A DNA stretch of 64,000 nucleotides from Listeria grandensis FSL F6-0971 (lineage in GTDB: Bacteria; Bacillota; Bacilli; Lactobacillales; Listeriaceae). Shown one piece after another: positions 46,353-54,648 of the stretch. The notes under the pieces are model-generated. The model was not told where the DNA came from, ran no database searches, and worked only from the letters and a program-made list of their open reading frames with translations. The stretch covers positions 62,001-126,000 of the forward strand of contig NZ_AODD01000013.1 of NCBI RefSeq assembly GCF_000525835.1, read 5' to 3'. Every line of letters begins with the position of its first letter. Position 1 is the first letter of the stretch. Position numbers and translations under genes: made by a program.

Positions 46353-47159
46353 TTAATAGTCGTTTAGGATGTCGCCGAGCGGATCTTTGGAATTACCGCC
46401 TCCGCCACCGTTTGAATTACCGCCACCCATTTTAGAAAGGTTAAGGTAAATAAGAGCTAACGCAACACCTAGAGCACCAATTGCGATAAGTGTTAATTGA
46501 GTAATTGCTGCTACGACAAAACCGATGATGAAAAATGGCCATACTTCTTTTGTTGCCATCATGTTAATAACAAGCGCATAACCTACTGCTACTACCATTC
46601 CCCCACCAATTGCCATACCTTCTGTTAACCATGCTGGCATTGATTCTAGGAAAGATTGTACGCTGTCTGCTGGAATGAATAAAAGTGCTGCTGCTGGAAT
46701 CGCGATACGAACACCTTGCATACAGATGGCACCGATATGCAACCATTCCACTTCTCTGAAACTTCCTTTTGCTGCGGCTCTATCCATTAAATGTACGATA
46801 GGAACTGCCAAAGTACGAACGATCATTGTTAAGAAAAGACCTGCTACTGCAAGTGGAATCGCGATGGCAATCGCTGAAGGAATACCTGCTACGCCTTGTC
46901 CACCTAATACTAAAATAATTGCTGATGCTACTGACGCAAGTGCGGCATCCGGCGCTACTGCTGCTCCAATGTTTGCCCAACCAAGCGCAATCATTTGAAG
47001 TGTCCCACCAAGGATAATACATGCCGTTAAGTTACCTGTTACTAGACCGATTAATGTACATGCTACTAGTGGCTGATGGAATTGGAATTCGTCTAAGATT
47101 CCTTCCATACCAGCTAGAAAGGCAATTAAAATTACTAAAATTATTGCTATTACAGACAT
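46353..47159 (-). CDS. manY: Mannose-class PTS transporter subunit IIC
   Basis: A 268-aa membrane channel subunit. The start MSVIAIILVILIAFLAGMEGILDEFQFHQPLVACTLIGLVTGNLTACIILGGTLQMIALGWANIGAAVAPDAALASVASAIILV is the classic IIC pattern, with LEGMQFHQP- and GASIAPD-like motifs. It ends in a glycine/asparagine-rich cytoplasmic tail (GGGNSNGGGGGNSKDP). The ribosome site is TAGGAGG. It is also the known receptor for some class IIa bacteriocins in related genera. Confidence 0.95.
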   Translation of the reverse strand: MSVIAIILVILIAFLAGMEGILDEFQFHQPLVACTLIGLVTGNLTACIILGGTLQMIALGWANIGAAVAPDAALASVASAIILVLGGQGVAGIPSAIAIAIPLAVAGLFLTMIVRTLAVPIVHLMDRAAAKGSFREVEWLHIGAICMQGVRIAIPAAALLFIPADSVQSFLESMPAWLTEGMAIGGGMVVAVGYALVINMMATKEVWPFFIIGFVVAAITQLTLIAIGALGVALALIYLNLSKMGGGNSNGGGGGNSKDPLGDILNDY

Positions 47160-47184
47160 AAATATACCTCCTATTTTGAATTTA

Positions 47185-48168
47185 TTACTGCGCTTTTAGT
47201 TCAGCTTTTGCTTTCTTGATGATGTCGTCCATGTTTGCGCTCGAATCGTTAGGAACTTTCCGAACATCAAACTTAATCCCTTTTGCTTTCAATTTTTCGA
47301 AAGCTTCTACATCCTCTTGTCCCATTGCAAGTACTTTACTTACAACTGCCTTACCAACTGAATGGGCCATAGAACCAACGTTTACTTGCTCGATTTCCAC
47401 GCCGCCTTCTACAGCACGGAGAACATCTTGCGGGTTTTCGAATAAAAGAAGTGCTTTTGTATTCCCAAAACGAGGATCTTTTGAAATCTCAATCATTTTG
47501 TCTACTGGAATAACATTGGCTTTAACGCCAGGTGGTGCCGCTTGTTCGATTAATTTTTTACGAAGATCGTCTTTTGCAACCGCGTCAGAAACGACGATGA
47601 TGCGCGTTGGATTTGTTGATTTTGTCCATGCAGTAGCAACTTGACCGTGTAATAAACGAGAGTCAACGCGTGCTAAGACAAATTTAATTTTGCCGTCACC
47701 AACAACTGTTCCTGGAGCAAGGTCCGATTTTGGTTGTTCAGCAACTGCTGCTTCTTGTGGTTGCGGTTGTAATTCTTCTGGTTTGACACGCACGCCTTCT
47801 TGACCTGGTGTCAAAATAGCTTTAGCGATTTCTTGCGCAGAGTTCATTGAAAAACGTGATGCAAAAGATTCAATCAACATTGGCAAGTTAAGACCAGCGA
47901 CAATTGCCCACTTATCTTTATGTTCTTCATACAAACCGTTTGCTTGGTTGAACGGGGTGCCTCCCCAAAGATCAACTAAGAATAGTACTTCATCTTGGCT
48001 ATCAAATGACGCGATTGCTGCTTCCATCTTGGCTTTGATATCTTCTGGGCCTTCGCTTGGCATCAATGTGATTGCTTTAACGTTTTCTTGTTCCCCGAAA
48101 ATCATTGTTCCGGACTGCAAGATACCTTCAGCAAATTCGCCATGAGTTGCAAGGATAATTCCTACCAT
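47185..48168 (-). CDS. manX: Mannose-class PTS transporter subunit IIAB
   Basis: A 327-aa cytoplasmic fusion. The IIA domain has the phosphorylated His9 (MVGIILATHGEFAEG) and LVDLWGGTPFNQA; a Pro/Gln-rich linker (about residues 130-150) follows; the IIB domain has His174 in LARVDSRLLHGQVATAW. ATG 48168 follows GGAGGG; the frame extends farther upstream without a signal. It is first in manX-manY-manZ, behind a sigma-54 promoter. Confidence 0.95.
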   Translation of the reverse strand: MVGIILATHGEFAEGILQSGTMIFGEQENVKAITLMPSEGPEDIKAKMEAAIASFDSQDEVLFLVDLWGGTPFNQANGLYEEHKDKWAIVAGLNLPMLIESFASRFSMNSAQEIAKAILTPGQEGVRVKPEELQPQPQEAAVAEQPKSDLAPGTVVGDGKIKFVLARVDSRLLHGQVATAWTKSTNPTRIIVVSDAVAKDDLRKKLIEQAAPPGVKANVIPVDKMIEISKDPRFGNTKALLLFENPQDVLRAVEGGVEIEQVNVGSMAHSVGKAVVSKVLAMGQEDVEAFEKLKAKGIKFDVRKVPNDSSANMDDIIKKAKAELKAQ

Positions 48169-48220
48169 CTTTTTCCCTCCTACATAATTAAATTTTATTT
48201 TTCTACCCAATTAATATAAA

Positions 48221-48235
48221 GCAATTTTCGTGCCA
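48221..48235 (-). promoter_or_regulatory. Sigma-54 promoter of the mannose PTS operon
   Basis: On the minus strand TGGCAC (48230-48235), 5 bases, TTGC (48221-48224): the -24/-12 consensus exactly. It lies about 53 bases before manX. In Listeria the mpt operon is driven by sigma-54 with the activator ManR; no ManR gene is in this window. The DNA from 48240 to 48480 has no gene and probably holds the enhancer. Confidence 0.9.
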
Positions 48236-48480
48236 ACTTTAGTGTATTGACGATTAAGCCTTATATGACAGGGATTGATACATATTAATTGAGATTAAAA
48301 TAACTAGTGTATTATTCGGCGATACGGATGTTTTGCGTTTTCCGGATAGTGTATTGCGTTGGTATACAAGACACATGCTGTTTTTGGTCGAAGTTAATAT
48401 ATCGTTCCCTTTAGTGCAGTCGGGTAAACTATTTTTTGTGAATTTGAGTTAGGGATCGCCATTACGTCCACAACACAAAT

Positions 48481-48521
48481 AAAAAACGACCACCAAACTT
48501 CGCACATTGGTAGTCGTTTTT
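48481..48521 (-). terminator. Terminator of the 66-aa membrane protein gene
   Basis: ACGACTACCAA and TTGGTGGTCGT arms on the minus strand, followed by a T-run. Confidence 0.78.
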
Positions 48522-48523
48522 AA

Positions 48524-48724
48524 TCAGTTTGTACCTCGTTTCTTGATCATCTTAACTAGTAGAATAATTATTACTATTGGAATAAGAACTATTAAGGTCT
48601 GAGCAACTCCCAATATCAAAGCTCCCACTATTGTCGAGGTATTCACATCATTGAGTAGCATAATATCCATAAAACTAAGCAACACAAAGAGCGATATTCC
48701 TATAGTCAATATAGTTTTTTTCAT
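48524..48724 (-). CDS. Small membrane protein, unknown
   Basis: A 66-aa protein with two predicted membrane helices (ILTIGISLFVLLSFMDIMLL and IVGALILGVAQTLIVLIPIVIIILLVKMI) and a basic C-terminus (KKRGTN). A good TAGGAGGACTGAC ribosome site and a following terminator argue that it is real. I do not recognise the family. The 280 bases upstream (48725-49004) hold no gene. Confidence 0.6.
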   Translation of the reverse strand: MKKTILTIGISLFVLLSFMDIMLLNDVNTSTIVGALILGVAQTLIVLIPIVIIILLVKMIKKRGTN

Positions 48725-49004
48725 GTCAGTCCTCCTAAATTATCTTATCACCGATGATTTGGAAACTTTACTCAAGTGATTGCGCTCTACAGTCACTCGA
48801 ACTTAATAATCGCATACCCTTACACGTTAGACTCGACAGCGACCCATCTTATAAATTACTCAGAAGTTAAAAACTTGCTATCTTAAACACCCAACAACCT
48901 ACACAAGTAATCATCCGCAAAAAATCTCCACATGTGCAACACTAACTCCATATCTCACTTAAATGTCAACATCATTATGATGCTCCAAAACTTCAATCTA
49001 CATA

Positions 49005-49127
49005 TTAGCTATTAGATGTTAACCGCTCCATTCTCTTGGAAGTTATGAAAATAGCTAGCATACTTAATGTGAAGAGAATACCCACAATCATTATACTATA
49101 TCCTCCAAATACATAACTTGAATAGGG
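49005..49127 (-). pseudogene. C-terminal remnant of a membrane transporter
   Basis: Reading from about 49127, PYSSYVFGGYSIMIVGILFTLSMLAIFITSKRMERLTSNS is one complete membrane helix plus a basic tail, typical of the end of an MFS-like transporter. Everything upstream is lost; the sequence changes abruptly near 49130 to the opposite-strand malY remnant, marking a deletion junction. Confidence 0.45.
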
Positions 49128-49134
49128 CAACGTC

Positions 49135-50240
49135 ATGGCTCCTAAAGGTATCAATTTGGGTGACATTATTCCTATGTGGATTGCTGACATGGATTTTAAG
49201 GCCCCGCCAAATGTGATTAAAGCACTTCAAGAAAAAATAGATAGCCAAATGTACACCAATCAACTATCTGATTATGCTGTAAAAAAAACATATCCAATTG
49301 GTTAGACACTAGGCATGATTTCACCGTAAATGAATCTTCAATATTTTTCAAAGAATCTGTATTATCTTCTATTTCAATGGTTATTCATTGTCTAACTAAA
49401 AAGAATGATTTTATATTAATGCATACACCTATCTATCATCCCTTTTTTTTAATAACGAGGAGAATGGGGCGCAATGATATTTCCTCACCATTAGTTTATA
49501 AAAATAAAAGCTACTCGATAGACTGGTTAAACTTTGAAGAAAAAGTTGCAAAAGCGAAACTTTTTATCCTTTGTAACCCACAAAACCCTGGTTGTCGATG
49601 TTGGAATTTGGAAGAATTGACTACTATGGTTGAAATATGTAAAAAATATAATGTACCTATTATCTCCGACGAAGTTCATGCAGATTTAACAATGCCTGGT
49701 TATAAGCATATACCTCTGGCTAAGGCATGCCCTAAATATGAAAAACAAATTATTACTTTAATGGCTCCAACAAAAACATTTAATCTAGCTGGAATTAAAG
49801 CTTCGTTTTATATAACAACTAATATTGAATTTCTAAGAAAATTCCACACATATACAAATGAACATTCAGACTTCCCTTTGAACACACTCGGTAAAATCGC
49901 GTTAAATGCAGCATACAGTGGTAGCGCTGACTGGGTAGATAATCTTAATGATTACATCATTTCAAATTACAATTATGTGAAATCGGAAGTAGCACGGCAC
50001 TGTCCTTCGATAATTGTGACAAACTTAGAGGCAACTTATTTAATGTGGCTGAATTGTAGAGCTCTAAATGTAGAAGATGAGGCACTTTACGAAGCTTTGC
50101 TTGAAAATAAAGTGGATGTTCAAATAGGTTCAGACTTTGGAGAAGAGGGAATCGGATTTATTAGAATTAATATTGCATGTCCTAAGAAAATTTTAAAAAT
50201 CGGTTTATCTCGTATTATTGCAGGAATCAGAGCTCTATAA
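49135..50240 (+). pseudogene. MalY/PatB-type cystathionine beta-lyase (aminotransferase), degenerate
   Basis: A PLP-dependent C-S lyase. The N-terminal part 49135-49305 reads MAPKGINLGDIIPMWIADMDFKAPPNVIKALQEKID, a MalY start lacking the first 20 or so residues. It stops after an A8 run at 49281-49288; adding one A (or removing two) continues as NWLDTRHDFTVNESSIFFKES and joins the long frame ending at 50240. That frame has NPQNPGCRCWNLEEL, IISDEVHADLTM and the PLP-lysine region APTKTFNLAGIKAS. Truncation plus shift, and a neighbouring transporter stub, indicate decay; part may be sequence error. Confidence 0.75.
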
Positions 50241-50397
50241 AATTAAAGGTTCTGGAATAGTCAAATTCGACCCAGATTTTGAAACCTATACGCTTGGGGG
50301 CGCTTGAGAATTTTTACATTTTAAAAAGATGAGCACCAACTTGCTGGATCACGAAGTTTTCGAAGCTAAATTTGAAAGTATTTTTATTGCTGATTAT

Positions 50398-50426
50398 CGA
50401 ACTACCCGTGATGAGACGGGTAGTTC
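50398..50426. repeat. Inverted repeat in decayed intergenic DNA
   Basis: GAACTACCCGT and ACGGGTAGTTC arms around a short loop. Between 50241 and 50397 are only short open fragments (such as KFDPDFETYTLGGA before a stop at about 50307) that look like gene debris. Confidence 0.55.
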
Positions 50427-50431
50427 AAAGC

Positions 50432-50470
50432 AAAATAAAAACCCCAACAGCCATAAACTGTTGAGGCTCT
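50432..50470 (-). terminator. Terminator of tRNA-Lys
   Basis: GCCTCAACAG and CTGTTGGGG arms on the minus strand then TTTTTATTTTGC, 5 bases after the tRNA 3' end. Confidence 0.82.
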
Positions 50471-50474
50471 AAGA

Positions 50475-50547
<73 letters not shown>

Positions 50548-50577
50548 GTGCGATAAATGTTTTTACCGACAAGACTT

Positions 50578-50606
50578 ATTCTAGCACTTTCGCTCTGGCT
50601 TGGCAA
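50578..50606 (-). promoter_or_regulatory. Promoter of tRNA-Lys
   Basis: On the minus strand TTGCCA (50601-50606), 17 bases, TAGAAT (50578-50583). Confidence 0.68.
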
Positions 50607-50662
50607 ACATTTCACACATTGTTGGAAGGACCTCATTTTCTGGGGCCCTTCTTATTTGTCAT

Positions 50663-52462
50663 CTATTCTACAATCTGATTGAAATACTGGTCATTTATCT
50701 CTCGTATCCGCTTTAATTCACATTTTGGCTCGCGGTCGTATGTTAGTAGCCCGTTGATTTCGGCTTCCACGTCGGTCAGTTGGGTGTAGCAGTAGCCATG
50801 TAGGGCTTTGGAACTGTAAACGGCTTGCATGACGCGGCTGTAATCGGCGACGAATTCTTCGGCGTTTTTCACGGTTGTGTAGCCCCAGCCTGTCTGGTCA
50901 CCTGTTTGAAAACCTATTCCACCGAATTCTGTTAGCAAAATTGGCGCGCCTTGGTGCTCAAATCCTGCGGCATAGACCGCGCGTAATGTGGGTTGGGATT
51001 TCAAAATGGCTTCTTTGTCGTGGATCATCGCGCTAAAATCGGCATACTTCTGGGGTTCGTCTTCTCGGCCGTGTGAATAATTATGCACCGCACAAATATC
51101 GGTTTCGGTCATTTCCCAGCCATCATTGGAGATTACCGGACGGGTTTTGTCGAGTGAATGAATGAGATGATACATCGCCTGGGTGTGATGTTGTTGTTCA
51201 CGGTTGTTGTGAATCCCTGGTACGCCCCAGCTTTCGTTGATCGGCACCCACGTCACAATGCTCGGATGATTGTAATCGCGTTCGATAATTTCTAACCATT
51301 CGCGAGTCAGTCTGGTCGCGGCGTCTTCTGTGTAAACTGGCGCCGCCGCGCATTCGCCCCAAACGAGGTATCCCAGCGTATCTGCCCAATATAGGAAACG
51401 CGGATCTTCTACTTTCTGATGTTTGCGGCAACCATTGAATCCCATTTCCTTGGCAAGCTCGATATCGTAACGCAACGCCGCGTCGGACGGCGCAGTCAAC
51501 AAACCTTCGCGCCAGTAACCCTGATCTAGCACCAATTTTTGGTAGTAAGGGCGGTTGTTCAAATAAATCATGCCGGCCTCCGTGTGCACCTTGCGCATTC
51601 CGAAATACGACGAAACTTCATCATACACCGCCGAATCATCCTCTAGGCAAAATGCAATATGGAAAAGGTTCGGGTTTTCTGGCGTCCAATTCCAGCCATC
51701 ATTATGGTTCGGCGAGCGAAAAATCTGTTTTTGATAAATCGCCACGTCGCGTTGCATATGGTTTTGCGTCAACGTCACCGCATCTTCAGCAACCAACGTC
51801 TCCCCGAAACGAATCGCATATCGTAAGCGCTTACCAACAACGCCACCCGCAAAAATCAAATCGAGTTCCACCATACCCGTGTCCACATTCGGCGTCATGT
51901 GCAGCTTTTCAATATGTAGCGCGTCCACGATTTCCAGCCAAACCGTCTGCCAAATTCCCGTCGTGTTCGTATACCAAATCGAATCCGGTTCCGGCGTCCA
52001 ACTCTGCTTCCCACGCGGAATCGTCTCATCTTTTTGCGGATCAAATACCCGCACAACTAGCGTCACAGCCTCATCACTAGCCACAAATGGCGTAATATCT
52101 AACGTAAACGAAGTATGCCCGCCGTCATGCTCACCGACCTTCTGCCCATTCACAAAAACGCTCGCCGAATAATCCACCGCACCAAAATGCAGCTTCACTT
52201 CCTTGCCACCGTCCAAATCCCCATCCAACTCAAACTCCCGCTTATACCAAACAATCTCATGATGCGTCTGATCATCAACCCCACTAAGCACTGTCTGATA
52301 CACAAATGGCACGACAATCCGTTTCGCAAACGTCACATCGCCACGAAACCAGCCCTCACGCAACCCAACGTCCCCGTCATCAAAAGCAAATTTCCATTCC
52401 CCATTCAAATTCATCCAGTTTTCCCTTACAAATTGCGGTCGCGGATATTCTTCTCTCAACAT
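50663..52462 (-). CDS. Glycoside hydrolase family 2 (beta-galactosidase/beta-glucuronidase-like)
   Basis: A 599-aa cytoplasmic exo-beta-glycosidase. A sugar-binding domain (NLNGEWKFAFDDGD), an Ig-like middle and the (beta/alpha)8 domain are visible; acid/base Glu lies in WVPINESWGVP and the nucleophile Glu in ILLTEFGGIGF, typical of GH2. It is shorter than LacZ, like the glucuronidase-sized group. Substrate uncertain. A cre-like site sits 21 bases upstream of ATG 52462. A weak hairpin near 50623-50652 may end it. Higher GC (many CGG/GCG codons) than the AT-rich DNA on its tRNA side. Confidence 0.88.
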   Translation of the reverse strand: MLREEYPRPQFVRENWMNLNGEWKFAFDDGDVGLREGWFRGDVTFAKRIVVPFVYQTVLSGVDDQTHHEIVWYKREFELDGDLDGGKEVKLHFGAVDYSASVFVNGQKVGEHDGGHTSFTLDITPFVASDEAVTLVVRVFDPQKDETIPRGKQSWTPEPDSIWYTNTTGIWQTVWLEIVDALHIEKLHMTPNVDTGMVELDLIFAGGVVGKRLRYAIRFGETLVAEDAVTLTQNHMQRDVAIYQKQIFRSPNHNDGWNWTPENPNLFHIAFCLEDDSAVYDEVSSYFGMRKVHTEAGMIYLNNRPYYQKLVLDQGYWREGLLTAPSDAALRYDIELAKEMGFNGCRKHQKVEDPRFLYWADTLGYLVWGECAAAPVYTEDAATRLTREWLEIIERDYNHPSIVTWVPINESWGVPGIHNNREQQHHTQAMYHLIHSLDKTRPVISNDGWEMTETDICAVHNYSHGREDEPQKYADFSAMIHDKEAILKSQPTLRAVYAAGFEHQGAPILLTEFGGIGFQTGDQTGWGYTTVKNAEEFVADYSRVMQAVYSSKALHGYCYTQLTDVEAEINGLLTYDREPKCELKRIREINDQYFNQIVE

Positions 52463-52482
52463 TTCGCATCGCTCCTTCTCAT

Positions 52483-52496
52483 ATAAAACGCTTACA
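52483..52496 (-). promoter_or_regulatory. cre-like site before the GH2 gene
   Basis: TGTAAGCGTTTTAT on the minus strand matches the cre consensus at 12 of 14 positions, with the last two deviating. Confidence 0.5.
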
Positions 52497-52621
52497 GTAA
52501 ACTCTAAAGTTAACTAAACTAAAAAGCCATCTTACTTGCATTATATACAATAGATAACCATCCTGTCAAATAAATAAAAATAACATTAACTATATAGTAA
52601 ATCATAAAACTATGTACACAT

Positions 52622-52660
52622 AAAAAAAGAGAAGCTAGGAATTTACACCTAACTTCTCTC
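52622..52660 (-). terminator. Terminator downstream of purA
   Basis: AGAGAAGTTAGG and CCTAGCTTCTCT arms read on the minus strand, then TTTTTTTATG. Confidence 0.78.
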
Positions 52661-52715
52661 CCTATTTCTGCGTCTTTGAAATCTAGCTTTAAGAGCCAGC
52701 CTCTCGGAATTTTCG

Positions 52716-52797
52716 TGGCCGCGGCAAAAAGCAAGAGCGGCTTTTTACTGCGGCCGCTCCAGTTTTTTTCGGAGCTGAACGGGCCGTTTCAGCTTTA
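52716..52797. repeat. Cluster of GC-rich overlapping inverted repeats 3' of purA
   Basis: Three overlapping stems: GGCCGCGGCAAAAAGC with its partner ending GCGGCC (52718-52757), GCTCC/GGAGC around an AAAAAAAC-type loop, and AGCTGAA/TTCAGCT (52773-52794) abutting the purA stop. The last could terminate purA; the rest is unexplained. Confidence 0.55.
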
Positions 52798-54084
52798 TAA
52801 TCGCCATACACTCTTCACAACATGTGTCTGCGAACGATCTGGTCCTACAGAGAACATCGAAACCTGAACGCCAGTCAACTGAGCAATACGTTCCATATAA
52901 TGACGCGCATTCGCCGGTAAATCATCCAACGACTTCACATTCGTTATGTCCTCTTCCCAACCGCCTAACTCTTCGTATACCGGCTTACAACGAGCTAATT
53001 CTTTCAAACTCGCTGGGAACTCTTCAATAACCTTGCCATCCAACTCATACGCGACACAGACTTGCAATTTCTTAATGCCTGTCAACACGTCCAAAAGCGT
53101 CAAGGAAAGATCCGTCAAACCACTCACACGGCGGGCGTGGCGGACAACAACACTGTCAAACCAACCAACACGGCGCGGACGGCCAGTCGTCGTTCCGTAT
53201 TCACGGCCAACTTCACGAATTCTATCCCCGATTTCATTATCAAGCTCCGTCGGAAACGGACCATCACCAACACGCGTCGTATACGCTTTGGCAACGCCGA
53301 CAACGTGGTTAATTTTAGATGGGCCAACGCCGCTACCAATTGTCACACCACCAGCAATCGGATTACTCGACGTTACGAACGGATATGTACCTTGGTCAAT
53401 ATCCAGCATAACCCCTTGCGCACCCTCAAAAAGAACCCGTTTGCCATCGTCTAGCGCGTCATTCAACACAACTGATGTATCGCAAACATATTGCTTAAAT
53501 TGCTGACCATATTCGTAGTACTCTTCTAAAATATCCTCTATTTTAAAGCCTTCCAACTCATAGAAACGCTCCAATAAACGGTTTTTCTCTTGTAAGTTAT
53601 GCTCTAATTTCTCTTTAAAAGTCTCTTTATCCAAAAGATCCACGATACGGATACCAACGCGAGCGGCTTTGTCCATGTATGCTGGACCAATCCCTTTTTT
53701 GGTTGTGCCGATTTTGTTAGCGCCTTTACGAACTTCATCAGCTTCGTCAATGCGAATGTGATATGGTAAAATAACGTGCGCGCGGTTTGAAATACGCAGA
53801 TTCCCAGTATCAACGCCTTTATCATGTAAGTATGCAAGTTCGGTCACAAGCGCTTTCGGATCAACAACCATCCCGTTTCCGATAACACTAACCTTCTCTT
53901 TGTAAAAAATACCCGATGGAATCAAGTGCAATTTGTATGTTTCTCCATCAAATTTGATCGTATGACCTGCATTATTACCGCCTTGGTAACGCGCGATGGC
54001 CTCCGCATTCTCGGAAAGAAAATCCGTAATCTTCCCTTTTCCTTCATCGCCCCACTGTGTTCCTACAACAACAACTGAAGACAT
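52795..54084 (-). CDS. purA: Adenylosuccinate synthetase
   Basis: A 429-aa GTP-dependent enzyme that makes adenylosuccinate from IMP and aspartate, the first step to AMP. Fully conserved: [19 protein letters not shown] (P-loop-like GTP site with the catalytic Asp), [52 protein letters not shown], and [14 protein letters not shown]. Length is standard. Monocistronic, behind a promoter and paired PurR boxes. Confidence 0.97.
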   Translation of the reverse strand: MSSVVVVGTQWGDEGKGKITDFLSENAEAIARYQGGNNAGHTIKFDGETYKLHLIPSGIFYKEKVSVIGNGMVVDPKALVTELAYLHDKGVDTGNLRISNRAHVILPYHIRIDEADEVRKGANKIGTTKKGIGPAYMDKAARVGIRIVDLLDKETFKEKLEHNLQEKNRLLERFYELEGFKIEDILEEYYEYGQQFKQYVCDTSVVLNDALDDGKRVLFEGAQGVMLDIDQGTYPFVTSSNPIAGGVTIGSGVGPSKINHVVGVAKAYTTRVGDGPFPTELDNEIGDRIREVGREYGTTTGRPRRVGWFDSVVVRHARRVSGLTDLSLTLLDVLTGIKKLQVCVAYELDGKVIEEFPASLKELARCKPVYEELGGWEEDITNVKSLDDLPANARHYMERIAQLTGVQVSMFSVGPDRSQTHVVKSVWRL

Positions 54085-54143
54085 CTAAACACCTCATTTA
54101 ATTGGTCTTTTAAGCTCGGTTTGCCAAGCTTTTTCCACTATTA

Positions 54144-54172
54144 ATTGTACCGTTTGTCCTTGCATTAGTCAA
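54144..54172 (-). promoter_or_regulatory. purA promoter
   Basis: On the minus strand TTGACT (54167-54172), 17 bases, TACAAT (54144-54149). Confidence 0.78.
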
Positions 54173-54175
54173 TGA

Positions 54176-54220
54176 ATTATCGAACGTTTTGGAAATTAGA
54201 CATGTGAATCGTTCGCTTCT
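54176..54220. promoter_or_regulatory. Paired PurR boxes upstream of purA
   Basis: CGAAC cores at 54181-54185 and inverted at 54211-54215 (ATTATCGAACGTTT and AGAAGCGAACGATT), facing each other with about 17 bases between the boxes, the layout of Bacillus PurR operators. They lie just upstream of the -35 box. Confidence 0.65.
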
Positions 54221-54233
54221 ACAGTAATGTGAA

Positions 54234-54275
54234 ACAGAGGTTATCGCTCACTTGATTCCGCGATAACCTCTTTTT
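54234..54275. terminator. Terminator between the MmcQ/YjbR gene and purA
   Basis: AGAGGTTATCG and CGATAACCTCT arms with a 16-base loop, and TTTTTTT on the plus side. It ends the minus-strand gene that stops at 54276, though the T-run favours plus-strand termination. Confidence 0.68.
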
Positions 54276-54635
54276 TTAGCCTTCGATCTCTTTTTGACGG
54301 TATTTCGGGAGTTTTCGTAAGACTTGCTCGTATGCGTGCGCTAGCAGTTTTGCAAGGAAGTCATCGTTCTTTTCTTCATCCAGCAATACGGACACCCAAT
54401 GGGATTTATTCATGTAGTAGCCCGGAATAATCGCCGGGTTCTCCGCTCGCAAAATTTCGCCCTGGTTCGGCTCAACTTTGACCGTGAGAATATCACGCCC
54501 TTCTTTGTTCGTACCACACATCGCAAACATTTTTTCACCAACAAAATAGCGGTCGGAACCCCACTCTTCTTTGTAATCATGCGTTGCGCCTTTTAAGTTC
54601 AGCGCTGCTTGGTGGATAGCTGGATATTTATTCAT
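54276..54635 (-). CDS. MmcQ/YjbR family protein
   Basis: A 119-aa protein with the double-wing cystine-free YjbR fold: EEWGSDRYFVGEKMFAMCGTNKEGRDILTVKVEPNQGEILRAENPAIIPGYYMNKSHWVSVLLDE. Family members are small DNA-binding-like proteins with no established function. GAGAGGAG lies 6 bases before ATG 54635. It follows the beta-helix protein by 13 bases on the same strand, so it may be co-transcribed. Confidence 0.85.
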   Translation of the reverse strand: MNKYPAIHQAALNLKGATHDYKEEWGSDRYFVGEKMFAMCGTNKEGRDILTVKVEPNQGEILRAENPAIIPGYYMNKSHWVSVLLDEEKNDDFLAKLLAHAYEQVLRKLPKYRQKEIEG

Positions 54636-54648
54636 AAACTAGCTCCTC

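Noticed and set aside
52519..52734. 71-codon frame between purA and the GH2 gene
   Set aside because: It crosses the terminator hairpin of purA, has no ribosome site and no coding signs.
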